DNA of 7,773 nucleotides from NCBI GenBank assembly GCA_002898995.1, contig BEIM01000154.1, forward strand, positions 1 to 7,773, given 5' to 3'. The stretch comes from a bacterium HR36. GTDB lineage: Bacteria > Planctomycetota > Planctomycetia > Gemmatales > HRBIN36. Made by a program: the position numbers and the translations under genes. The number at the start of each line of letters is the position of its first letter. The stretch's first letter is position 1. Shown here piece by piece: positions 1-6,216 of this stretch. The notes below the pieces were generated by a model, which was not told the DNA's origin, made no database searches, and saw nothing but the letters and a program-made list of their open reading frames with translations.

Positions 1-832
1 GCAGGCCACCAGTGTTGCCCCCATACCACGGACCGTTGTCGCTGGTGAACACCACCAGGGTATTATTATCCAGGTTAAGGTGTCTTAGCTCGGCGATAAT
101 CTGCCCGCAACTCCAATCCAGCTCGGCCAAAACATCAGCATAGAGACCCTTGCCAGTGCGGCGGTAGAATTCCTCGGAACATGCCAAGGGCTTGTGAGGC
201 ATAGCGTGCGCTAAATAAAGGAAGAAGGGGCGATCTTTATTCGCGCGCAGGAATGCTAAAGCCCGCTCAGTATATCGCCGAGTTAACGTAGCCTGGACTA
301 CAGGATACTCGATCAACTTTTCATCTTCATAGAGGCGTACCGGGTGCATGTCGTTGCTATAAGGAATGCCAAAATAATGATCGAAACCGTGCTTAGTGGG
401 CCAGAATTCCGAATGGTGGCCAAGATGCCACTTGCCGATAGCGCAAGTGGCGTATCCTCTCTCCCTAAGCAAACGGGCTAAGGTGATTTCCGAGGTAGGC
501 AAACCAAGTTTGTCCGCATTTTTCACGAGAGGATCGCCGCTGGGAAAGGGATTGGCTTGCAGGCCGTGCCGAAAGGGGTATCGCCCGGTCAGGAGTGTAG
601 CCCGAGATGGGGCGCAATAAGGAAACGGGGCATAACAAGCGGTAAAACGCACACCTTCGGCAGCGAGCTTATCAGTGTGCGGTGTGTAAAACCGAGAAGG
701 ATCATAGCAGCTAAGGTCGCCGTAGCCTAAATCGTCCGCCAGGAGGATAATAATGTTAGGTGGACGAGTTTGCGCGTGACAAACGACCGCAGTCAGGCCC
801 AGAATCACCGTTGGGAGCAGCCCGCGCCACAT
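1..832 (-). CDS. Secreted S1-family sulfatase, 3' end cut by window edge
   Basis: Hydrolyses sulfate esters, probably on exported or periplasmic substrates. The 277 codons visible are open to the left edge, so the C-terminal part is missing. Residues 1-20 look like a Sec signal peptide (MWRGLLP, then a hydrophobic run, cleavage near CHA|Q). The S1 alkaline-phosphatase-like core follows: metal-binding ADD at 32-34; the sulfatase signature CAPSR at 73-77 followed by ATLLTGR, with Cys73 as the residue expected to be oxidised to formylglycine; GKWHLG at 133-138; PHKP with His213; and SDNG with Asp265/Asn266. The IPYSNDM segment at 156-162 recalls arylsulfatase A-like enzymes. The ATG at 832 follows an AGGAGGT site and lies 12 bp beyond the stop of the upstream sulfatase gene, so the two are probably co-transcribed. 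Activation needs a formylglycine-generating enzyme encoded elsewhere. The substrate cannot be told from sequence. Confidence 0.93.
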   Translation of the reverse strand, partial: MWRGLLPTVILGLTAVVCHAQTRPPNIIILLADDLGYGDLSCYDPSRFYTPHTDKLAAEGVRFTACYAPFPYCAPSRATLLTGRYPFRHGLQANPFPSGDPLVKNADKLGLPTSEITLARLLRERGYATCAIGKWHLGHHSEFWPTKHGFDHYFGIPYSNDMHPVRLYEDEKLIEYPVVQATLTRRYTERALAFLRANKDRPFFLYLAHAMPHKPLACSEEFYRRTGKGLYADVLAELDWSCGQIIAELRHLNLDNNTLVVFTSDNGPWYGGNTGGL

Positions 833-837
833 AATCT

Positions 838-844
838 ACCTCCT
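838..844 (-). promoter_or_regulatory. Strong Shine-Dalgarno site of the downstream sulfatase
   Basis: AGGAGGT on the minus strand ends 5 bases before the ATG at 832. It sits directly after the stop codon of the preceding sulfatase gene (845-847). It fixes the start of the second gene and shows independent re-initiation rather than stop-start overlap. Confidence 0.8.
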
Positions 845-2254
845 TTACGGTTTGCCGAACTGTTTCCAGTACAGTTCCTTGAAAGGATTGAGGGGTGGAC
901 CTACCGCATCTTCATTTACCAGGTAGGGAAGAATAGAGTCCCACCAGCGATCGTAATAGGTTTCGAGATCGCGGACAACGTCGGGGTGCTCATTGAGGAT
1001 ATTGTGTTTCTGGCTCGGGTCGGCCAGGACATCGTAAAGCTCCCAGGCGCGCTGGCCTTTACTAGAGGGACAAACTAAAGTGTACCTTGTGTTGCGCACA
1101 CACACCTGCCGATATTTAGAATGTTTGGCTTCGCCCTTAGGCCAGCGGCCGACGTGAGTTACCAGGATGCGATCAGGCCAGGGAGCGTTAGCATTATAAA
1201 GTAAAGGAACAAGGCTCCGGCCTTCTATCTGTTGCCGAACGCGAACATCTAGCGAACATTTAGTAAGTTCGATTAGTGTCGGGAAAACATCTATATGCGC
1301 AGTTAGAGCTGACACATCAGCGGCTCGAAATTTCCCTGGCCAACGCCAAAAGGACACAGCGCGGGTTCCGCCAATCCAGGGAGTTCCTTTCTGGCCCCGC
1401 ATGCCTGCATTATAAACTTTGCAGCCGACGGTCCCGCCGTTATCAGTCATGAATATTAGCAATGTGTTGTCCTCTAAGCCCCAGACTCGCAATTGTTCCA
1501 ACAGGCGGCCGACATTTTCATCTATATTGACAACCATGCCATAAAACTTAGCGACGTCTTCCGGAACCTTTTCTGCATAGATGCGGGCATAGTGGTCGGG
1601 AACCTGCAGAGGAGCGTGGGGAGCATTGGTGGCAATATAGGCGAAAAAGGGTCGCTTGCCTCGCTGCTGCTCGATCCAGGTCAACGCCTGGCGAAAGAAA
1701 ACGTCGGTGCAATAACCTTGAGTCTTGACAAAACGGTTATTATGCAGGATAGCGGGGTTGAAGTAGGTATTGCCGGGGGCGTCGCCGCAACTGCCAGGGT
1801 AAGTCTGACCAATACCGCCACCACCATGAACAAAAACCTCCTCGAAACCCCGTTTGTCAGGGCGATAGGCGTCCTCATCGCCGAGGTGCCACTTGCCGAA
1901 GATGCCTGTGGCATAACCGTTTTGCCGCAATACCTCGGCCAGGGTGATGGCGGAAAGGGTGAGGCGTTCCCGCTCGTAGATGGTGTGGGTGACGCCGTTC
2001 TTGAATTCATGTCGGCCAGTCAGCAGGGCAGCGCGGGTTGGCGAGCAAGTCGGGCTGACGTGAAAATTGGTAAAGCGCACGCTCTCGGAGTGGAGGCGGT
2101 CGAGATTTGCCGTGCGCAAGACGGGATTGCCATGACAAGAAAGGTCGCCGTAGCCCTGGTCATCGGTCAGGATAAGGATGATGTTGGGCCGGTGTTGTGC
2201 GTAAGCCAAGGTTGTTCCGAGCAGCAGGACCACCAGGGAAAGTCCCAGACGCAT
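845..2254 (-). CDS. Secreted S1-family sulfatase (arylsulfatase-like), 469 aa
   Basis: Complete sulfatase gene. The frame is open to an ATG at 2338, but I place the start at 2254 because GGAGG lies 6 bases upstream and the protein then begins with a clean Sec signal peptide (MRLGLSLVV, cleavage after AYA). An ATG at 2260 is too close to that site. The core carries all hallmarks: TDD at 30-32, CSPTR at 70-74 followed by AALLTGR with Cys70 as the formylglycine precursor, GKWHLG at 120-125, APHAPL with His213, TDNGG with Asp271/Asn272, and a GQKGTPWIGG segment with Lys289. The C-terminal sulfatase subdomain is present (LYDVLADPSQKHN). It is clearly diverged from the neighbouring sulfatase, so the pair is not a recent duplication. 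A sulfated polysaccharide or aryl sulfate is the likely substrate class; the exact one is unknown. Confidence 0.95.
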   Translation of the reverse strand: MRLGLSLVVLLLGTTLAYAQHRPNIILILTDDQGYGDLSCHGNPVLRTANLDRLHSESVRFTNFHVSPTCSPTRAALLTGRHEFKNGVTHTIYERERLTLSAITLAEVLRQNGYATGIFGKWHLGDEDAYRPDKRGFEEVFVHGGGGIGQTYPGSCGDAPGNTYFNPAILHNNRFVKTQGYCTDVFFRQALTWIEQQRGKRPFFAYIATNAPHAPLQVPDHYARIYAEKVPEDVAKFYGMVVNIDENVGRLLEQLRVWGLEDNTLLIFMTDNGGTVGCKVYNAGMRGQKGTPWIGGTRAVSFWRWPGKFRAADVSALTAHIDVFPTLIELTKCSLDVRVRQQIEGRSLVPLLYNANAPWPDRILVTHVGRWPKGEAKHSKYRQVCVRNTRYTLVCPSSKGQRAWELYDVLADPSQKHNILNEHPDVVRDLETYYDRWWDSILPYLVNEDAVGPPLNPFKELYWKQFGKP

Positions 2255-2260
2255 CGCCAT

Positions 2261-2265
2261 CCTCC
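2261..2265 (-). promoter_or_regulatory. Shine-Dalgarno site deciding the sulfatase start
   Basis: GGAGG on the minus strand lies immediately before one ATG (2260) and 6 bases before a second in-frame ATG (2254). The spacing favours the second. The longer open frame starting at 2338 would place this site inside the gene and bury the signal peptide 28 residues in. Confidence 0.65.
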
Positions 2266-2297
2266 GAGAGCACTGTAGCCGCTGCGGTTGAAGAAAG

Positions 2298-2303
2298 ATT
2301 GTA
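2298..2303 (-). promoter_or_regulatory. Possible -10 element for the sulfatase pair
   Basis: TACAAT on the minus strand, 43 bases upstream of the ATG at 2254, matches the sigma70 -10 consensus at 5 of 6 positions. I see no good -35 hexamer at 16-18 bases, so this is a weak call based on one element and its position. Confidence 0.25.
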
Positions 2304-2387
2304 TCTCGCCCAGGCGCCAAAGCCAGGAAGGGATGCAAGGGTACTTAGGCGTGGTGGCGCACAAATTTTTCCAGGGGCTTTTCAGAC

Positions 2388-2416
2388 TTGACGAGGGATG
2401 AAGCCGCGAGTAAACT
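2388..2416 (+). promoter_or_regulatory. Predicted sigma70 promoter of the protoglobin-MarR unit
   Basis: TTGACG (2388-2393, 5 of 6 matches to the -35 consensus), then a 17-base spacer and TAAACT (2411-2416, 4 of 6 matches to the -10). Transcription would start near 2423, giving a leader of about 38 bases before the ATG at 2461. It is the best-formed promoter in the window and lies in the divergent gap where one is expected. Confidence 0.5.
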
Positions 2417-2431
2417 AGTTCGTAGTCCGAA
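2413..2431. repeat. Paired short palindromes at the protoglobin promoter, possible operator
   Basis: An 8-base perfect palindrome AACTAGTT (2413-2420) overlaps the predicted -10. It abuts an inverted repeat TTCG-N5-CGAA (2419-2431) covering the expected transcription start. MarR proteins bind as dimers to short palindromes at such places and often repress their own operon, so this is a candidate site for the regulator encoded downstream. Palindromes this short also arise by chance. Confidence 0.25.
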
Positions 2432-2446
2432 ATAATTGCGAGGAGA

Positions 2447-2453
2447 AAGGAGG
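2447..2453 (+). promoter_or_regulatory. Strong Shine-Dalgarno site of the protoglobin gene
   Basis: AAGGAGG lies 7 bases before the ATG at 2461 and is followed by a second overlapping GGAGG. This near-perfect anti-16S match is the strongest in the window and predicts high translation of the protoglobin. Confidence 0.75.
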
Positions 2454-2460
2454 AGGAAGC

Positions 2461-3057
2461 ATGGCACAAGCAGGTGTGATTCCGGGCTACACGTATGGAC
2501 AACCGACCGTGGCCCGCTCGCCGCTCAGCCTTGCTGAGTTGGCGGAGCTGAAACAAGCGCTTCTCTTCACGGAAGAGGACGCAAAATACCTGCGGATGGC
2601 GGGGGAAGTGCTGGCTGACCAAGTGGAGCAAATTCTGGATCTGTGGTACGGCTTTGTCGGGTCACATCCGTTTTTGGTGAAGTATTTTCTGGATAGCGCT
2701 GGCCAGCCGATCGCGCAGTATTTGGAGAACGTTCGGCGGCGGTTCGGACAGTGGATACTGGATACTTGTCGGCGGCCGCACGACCAAGACTGGTTGAATT
2801 ACCAGTACGAGATCGGCCTGAGGCACCATCGCAGCAAGAAGAATCAGACGGACAAAGTGGCGGCAGCCACCGCGAATGTGCCCCTGCGGTTTCTCATCGC
2901 CTTTATCGTGCCAATCACCGTGACCATCCGCGATTTTCTACGCAAGAAGGGACACAGCGAAGCCGACGTAGATAAAATGTACCACGCCTGGTTCAAAGCG
3001 GTCACCCTGCAGGTGGCGCTTTGGTGTCAACCTTATGTCAAAGAAGGCGACTATTGA
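2461..3057 (+). CDS. Protoglobin, haem-binding gas sensor/carrier, 198 aa
   Basis: Single-domain globin of the protoglobin family, cytoplasmic, binding haem and O2, NO or CO. The protein resembles Methanosarcina acetivorans protoglobin end to end as I recall that sequence: IPGYTYG at 7-13 in the N-terminal extension that helps bury the haem, LLFTEEDAKYL at 34-44, WYGFVGS at 62-68, RRFGQWILDTC at 93-103, and DWLNYQYEIGLRHHR at 110-124. By that alignment the proximal haem ligand (F8 His) is His122, Trp62/Tyr63 are the distal B9/B10 pair, Phe95 is E11 and Cys103 matches the archaeal Cys101. Length equals the stand-alone archaeal form (about 195 aa). No sensor-output domain is fused. The start has a strong Shine-Dalgarno site. 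The stop overlaps the probable start of a MarR regulator, so the two are likely co-expressed. Physiological role (O2/NO sensing, NO or nitrite chemistry) is inference. Confidence 0.95.
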   Translation: MAQAGVIPGYTYGQPTVARSPLSLAELAELKQALLFTEEDAKYLRMAGEVLADQVEQILDLWYGFVGSHPFLVKYFLDSAGQPIAQYLENVRRRFGQWILDTCRRPHDQDWLNYQYEIGLRHHRSKKNQTDKVAAATANVPLRFLIAFIVPITVTIRDFLRKKGHSEADVDKMYHAWFKAVTLQVALWCQPYVKEGDY

Positions 3058-3740
3058 CGCATGCGGATTGCGGCGAGGGCGAATTGCATTCGCACAGGGA
3101 ACAAGGTGATCTAGAAGCGAAAATTATAGCGGCGTTGGAACGCCTGTCGCAAGCCTTGAACAAGGCCTTGTGGCAGGTGTCGTGGTCGCAGGGCCTCAGC
3201 CCCACGCAAGCTCAAGTGTTGGTGTACCTACTGGCTTGCGGCCAGCGGAAGGTGAAGATAACCGAGCTGGCGCAGCGGTTCGGTTTGGGGCCGCCCACAG
3301 TCAGTGCTAGTGTCACCGCATTGCAAAAGAAGCGATTGATTCGCCGTGTTCGCGATCCTACGGATCAGCGGATCGTGTATGTGTGCTTGACGGCTTCGGG
3401 ACGCCGCGCGGCACGCCGAATAGCCCACTGGACGGACGTCCTTCAGGCGGAAATTCGTACGCTGCCGCAAACGGAGCAAGAACGTCTGCTGGCGACGCTG
3501 TTGGAAATGATAGGGCGATTGCAACGGGCAGGGTTGATCAGTGTGGCGCGGATGTGCACTACCTGCCTGTATTTTCAACGCGATGTCCACGCAGATCCGC
3601 GTGCGCCACACCATTGCGGCCTGATGGACCGCCCCTTGATGCTCGCGGAATTGCGTGTTGAATGTCCTGACCATCAACCGCTAGCGGCCGGAATAGGCAC
3701 CCCGATGAACCCGCAGCTCGAAACTGATACTGAACGGTGA
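3054..3740 (+). CDS. MarR-family regulator with four-Cys C-terminal extension
   Basis: Winged helix-turn-helix transcription factor of about 228 aa, against 140-160 for a usual MarR. With the start at 3054, an N-terminal dimerisation helix (about 20-45) leads to the recognition region (TELAQRFGLGPPTVSASVTAL, about 70-90), the wing (RRVRDPTDQRIVYVCLT, 98-113) and C-terminal dimer helices to about 160. Beyond this sits CTTC at 168-171, PHHC ending at 188, and ECPDH with Cys204, giving C-x2-C-x16-C-x15-C with His187 and His207 beside it. This is a probable Zn or Fe-S site, an inference from spacing only. The start is uncertain: no good ATG exists. TTG at 3054 overlaps the protoglobin stop (TTGA) and has GAAGG 6 bases upstream. 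TTG 3021 and TTG 3084 are alternatives. Probably controls its own operon or gas/redox response genes. Confidence 0.85.
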   Translation: MTHADCGEGELHSHREQGDLEAKIIAALERLSQALNKALWQVSWSQGLSPTQAQVLVYLLACGQRKVKITELAQRFGLGPPTVSASVTALQKKRLIRRVRDPTDQRIVYVCLTASGRRAARRIAHWTDVLQAEIRTLPQTEQERLLATLLEMIGRLQRAGLISVARMCTTCLYFQRDVHADPRAPHHCGLMDRPLMLAELRVECPDHQPLAAGIGTPMNPQLETDTER

Positions 3741-3752
3741 CCGCCGAGTTCA

Positions 3753-4583
3753 TCATGCGAAGTAGGCGACGGCGTTGCGGAAAAGGCGTAAACCCTCGCC
3801 CTCCGCAGCCAGCCCCTTTCGCGTCCACTGCGGATGTTGCGTGGGCAGAACGTGCCGCTCCGGGTGTGGCATCAACCCCAGGACCCGCCCAGTCGGATCG
3901 CAGATGCCGGCAACGTTACCCTGTGAACCGTTCGGATTGAAAGGGTAGCCCGCCAGCCGACCCTCGCCGTCCACATAACGCAGCACGATTTGCCCTTGCT
4001 GTTCGAGCGTATGCCAAACCGCATCATCCCGGCATAAGAACCGACCTTCACCATGGGCCACAGGAAGTTGCCAGCGCTCGTAGCCGACGAGAAAGGGGCA
4101 ACGGCCAGGCTGCGTGTCCAGAAAGACCCAACGCGCTTCGAACCGGCCGTGAGCGTTCGTAGTGAGCGTGGCCGGGATGATTTCGACCCATTCGCGGGCT
4201 GGTTCTGCCCCTGCACCGGCCAAACACAGGGCGTGTTGCGGCACACGCATTGGCGGCACCAGCAAGCCGGCCTTCAGCAACACCTGAAAGCCGTTGCAAA
4301 TCCCTAAAATGAGTTTGCCATCGTCGCGGAAACGCTGTAATTCCTCGCCGAGGTAGTACCGTAGCTGATTGGCAAGGATTTTGCCCGCGGCCACGTCGTC
4401 GCCGTAAGTAAACCCGCCGGGAATGGCCAGGATTTGGTAGTCGCGCAAACGCCGCGGGTTTTCGCGAAGGCGATTGATGTGGACACGCTCAGCTCGCGCC
4501 CCAGCCAGCTCGAAGGCAAATTGCGTTTCTTCATCACAATTAGCGCCAGGTGCTCGCAGCACCAGGACCCGCACTCCGGCCAT
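3753..4583 (-). CDS. purQ: Phosphoribosylformylglycinamidine synthase, glutaminase subunit PurQ
   Basis: Fourth step of purine synthesis: PurQ hydrolyses glutamine and passes ammonia to PurL, with PurS as bridge; neither partner is in the window. The 276-aa protein is one class I glutamine amidotransferase domain. It opens with VLVLRAPGANCDEE (6-19, the usual PurQ N-terminus), then PGGFTYGDD at 55-63, the nucleophile elbow GICNGFQ with Cys96, HGEGRF at 177-182, FNPNGSQGNVAGI at 215-227, and the triad partners in PHPER, His240 and Glu242. It is longer than the ~225-aa Bacillus type and matches the longer form seen in some bacteria and archaea. The ATG at 4583 is set by the conserved N-terminus; only a weak GGAA site precedes it. 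It ends 12 bp from the convergent MarR gene. Standing apart from other pur genes, it is probably monocistronic or first in its unit. Confidence 0.95.
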   Translation of the reverse strand: MAGVRVLVLRAPGANCDEETQFAFELAGARAERVHINRLRENPRRLRDYQILAIPGGFTYGDDVAAGKILANQLRYYLGEELQRFRDDGKLILGICNGFQVLLKAGLLVPPMRVPQHALCLAGAGAEPAREWVEIIPATLTTNAHGRFEARWVFLDTQPGRCPFLVGYERWQLPVAHGEGRFLCRDDAVWHTLEQQGQIVLRYVDGEGRLAGYPFNPNGSQGNVAGICDPTGRVLGLMPHPERHVLPTQHPQWTRKGLAAEGEGLRLFRNAVAYFA

Positions 4584-4643
4584 GTTCGTATTTCCAAGCT
4601 ACAATGGCAAAGACCCAACTTCGGAAAAGGAGCGGCGCTAGGC

Positions 4644-4649
4644 ATTATA
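4644..4649 (-). promoter_or_regulatory. Perfect -10 hexamer upstream of purQ, in divergent gap
   Basis: TATAAT on the minus strand, 60 bases upstream of the purQ ATG, is a perfect sigma70 -10. No convincing -35 lies at 16-18 bases. The core TTATAA is self-complementary, so the plus strand reads TATAAG (5 of 6) at 4646-4651, facing the aminotransferase gene 73 bases away. One symmetric element might serve both directions. Confidence 0.4.
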
Positions 4650-4724
4650 AGAATAGTTGCAAGAGCGAGAGGTGGCGGGCGCGCCCGCAAAGATGGCGCG
4701 TGCCGACACGAGCGGAAAGTACCC

Positions 4725-5984
4725 ATGAACGAATCAACTGCGGAAGAGCATGAACCTTTTTTGGTGCGCGTAGCCGACCGGGTGCAGCGGCTGCCGCCCT
4801 ATTTGTTTGGGAAAATCAATGCCCTCAAATATCAGAAGCGCCGTGAAGGCCGGGATATTATTGACCTTGGCATGGGGAATCCGACGGATGAGCCGGACCC
4901 GCTGATTATCGAAAAGTTGTGCGAGGCCGCTCACGACCCACGCAACCACCGCTATTCGGTGAGCGTGGGCTTGTATAATCTTCGCCGCGAAGTGGCTCGC
5001 CGCTACGAACGCCTGCACGGAGTGCGGCTAAATCCCGAGACCGAAGTGATCGCCTGCCTCGGCTCGAAGGAAGCCTTTAGCCACATGTGCCTGGCGCTGA
5101 TTGGCCCAGGCGATACCGCAATTGTTCCCGCGCCTTCATTTCCGATTCACGTGTATGCCGTGTACCTGGCCTCGGGCAACGTGATCAGCCTCGATTGCAC
5201 TCAGCCGGACCGCTTTTTGTCGCAAGTGGCGCAGATGGCGGAGCACTTATATCCCCGGCCGAAGGTGCTCGTCCTCAACTTCCCCCACAACCCGACGGGC
5301 ACGGTAGTCGAACGCGACTTCTTCGTGGAAGTGGTTCGCCTGGCCCGACGTTACGGCCTGATGGTAATTCACGATTTTGCCTACGGGGATGTCGGATTCG
5401 ATGGCTATCAACCGCCCAGTTTTCTGTCGGTGCCCGGTGCCAAGGAAGTGGGCGTTGAAACCACGACCATGAGTAAAGGCTACAACATGGCTGGCTGGCG
5501 TATCGGTTTCTGCGCCGGCAACGCGGAGATGATCCGTGCCTTGGCCACCATTAAGGGCTACTACGATTACGGCATTTTCCAGGCGATCCAGATCGCAGCC
5601 ATCGTAGCCTTGCGTGAATGTGATGATGCCGTAAGGCGGCAAGCGCAGGTCTATCAGCGGCGGCGGGATGTGCTAGTGGAGGGGTTGCGGCGGGGCGGTT
5701 GGGAGCTGCACACGCCCAAAGCGGGCATGTTCGTCTGGGCGAAATATCCTGCGGCCTGGCAACATCTCGATTCCATGACTTTCGCCATGAAGCTCCTGGA
5801 AGAAGCGGAGGTGGCGGTCAGCCCGGGACGCGGTTTTGGCGAGGCAGGGGAGGGGTACGTACGCCTGGCACTAGTGGAAAATGAACAGCGGTTGCGGCAG
5901 GCAGTGCGCCAAATTCACCGTTGCTTACGCAGTGAGGCGCACCAGTGGCCCGAGAGTGCTGCGCTCGAACCAGCCTCTCCATAG
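4725..5984 (+). CDS. alaC: PLP-dependent alanine (glutamate-pyruvate) aminotransferase, AlaC-like
   Basis: Fold-type I (class I/II) aminotransferase, cytosolic, predicted to interconvert pyruvate plus glutamate and alanine plus 2-oxoglutarate. The 419-aa protein follows E. coli AlaC as I recall it: RLPPYLFGKINALK at 22-35, IDLGMGNPTDEPDP at 46-59, GSKEAFSH at 113-120, NFPHNPTG at 185-192 with Asn189 (PLP ring), HDFAYGD at 216-222 with Asp217 (PLP nitrogen), MSKGYNMAGWRIGF at 249-262 with Lys251 forming the Schiff base and Arg259 on the phosphate, and VRLALVEN with Arg380 (substrate carboxylate). The ATG at 4725 is chosen because homology starts just after it and GGAAAG lies 8 bases upstream; the frame is open further back, but that part is antisense to purQ. 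The related LL-diaminopimelate and aspartate aminotransferases are alternatives for the substrate. It is divergent from purQ. Confidence 0.88.
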   Translation: MNESTAEEHEPFLVRVADRVQRLPPYLFGKINALKYQKRREGRDIIDLGMGNPTDEPDPLIIEKLCEAAHDPRNHRYSVSVGLYNLRREVARRYERLHGVRLNPETEVIACLGSKEAFSHMCLALIGPGDTAIVPAPSFPIHVYAVYLASGNVISLDCTQPDRFLSQVAQMAEHLYPRPKVLVLNFPHNPTGTVVERDFFVEVVRLARRYGLMVIHDFAYGDVGFDGYQPPSFLSVPGAKEVGVETTTMSKGYNMAGWRIGFCAGNAEMIRALATIKGYYDYGIFQAIQIAAIVALRECDDAVRRQAQVYQRRRDVLVEGLRRGGWELHTPKAGMFVWAKYPAAWQHLDSMTFAMKLLEEAEVAVSPGRGFGEAGEGYVRLALVENEQRLRQAVRQIHRCLRSEAHQWPESAALEPASP

Positions 5985-5996
5985 AGCGCTTTTCGG

Positions 5997-6017
5997 CTGC
6001 GCAGAGGGAGCGCGCAG
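5997..6017 (+). other. Short GC-rich hairpin after the aminotransferase gene
   Basis: CTGCGC (5997-6002) and GCGCAG (6012-6017) can form a 6-bp stem with a 9-base loop, 12 bases after the stop codon. No T tract follows, so it is not a standard intrinsic terminator. It may slow RNA polymerase or protect the 3' end, or may mean nothing. The palindrome AGCGCT also occurs on both sides, at 5985-5990 and 6037-6042. Confidence 0.25.
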
Positions 6018-6130
6018 GATGTTCGGTGCAGCTGTTAGCGCTCCGGCCAGGTCGTGCACCTGCCCATGGAAGTGAGCATCCCACCAGCAGTGAGTTTCCT
6101 GCCATCCAAGCCGGGCCTACCGAATCCGGG

Positions 6131-6136
6131 TACAAT
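6131..6136 (+). promoter_or_regulatory. Possible -10 element for pyrG
   Basis: TACAAT on the plus strand, 80 bases upstream of the pyrG ATG, matches the -10 consensus at 5 of 6 positions. The preceding bases give no recognisable -35. The 232-bp spacer (5985-6216) holds no credible gene and is where a pyrG promoter should lie; I see no attenuator-like T tract in it. Confidence 0.25.
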
Positions 6137-6216
6137 GTCAGCGTGAAGGAGTGCCTTTGGGGCGCGAAACCGTCGAGCAAAATGCACCTAGGCAATCAGT
6201 CACGGGATGTGAGCGA

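Noticed and set aside
1493..2278. A 261-codon plus-strand open frame opposite the complete sulfatase
   Set aside because: It is antisense to a gene with every sulfatase motif. Its translation shows no recognisable domain, and it arises from codon bias on the other strand.
2255..2338. Extended N-terminus of the sulfatase from an ATG at 2338
   Set aside because: It would put 28 non-conserved residues before the signal peptide. The GGAGG at 2261-2265 supports the start at 2254.
2167..2631. A 154-codon minus-strand frame spanning the divergent intergenic region
   Set aside because: It overlaps the start of the protoglobin gene and the signal peptide of the sulfatase in the wrong frame, and its composition looks random.
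3731..3752. Inverted repeat TGAAC/GTTCA between the convergent MarR and purQ genes as a two-way terminator
   Set aside because: The stem is only 5 bp with a 12-base loop, and there is no T tract on either strand. It is too weak to call.
4434..4724. Upstream extension of the aminotransferase frame by 97 codons
   Set aside because: The extension overlaps purQ in antisense, contains no homologous sequence, and has no ribosome site. The ATG at 4725 matches the family N-terminus.
5985..6216. Short open frames in the spacer before pyrG as a small gene
   Set aside because: They have no ribosome sites and no recognisable products, and they overlap the ends of neighbouring genes. The spacer is better read as non-coding leader.
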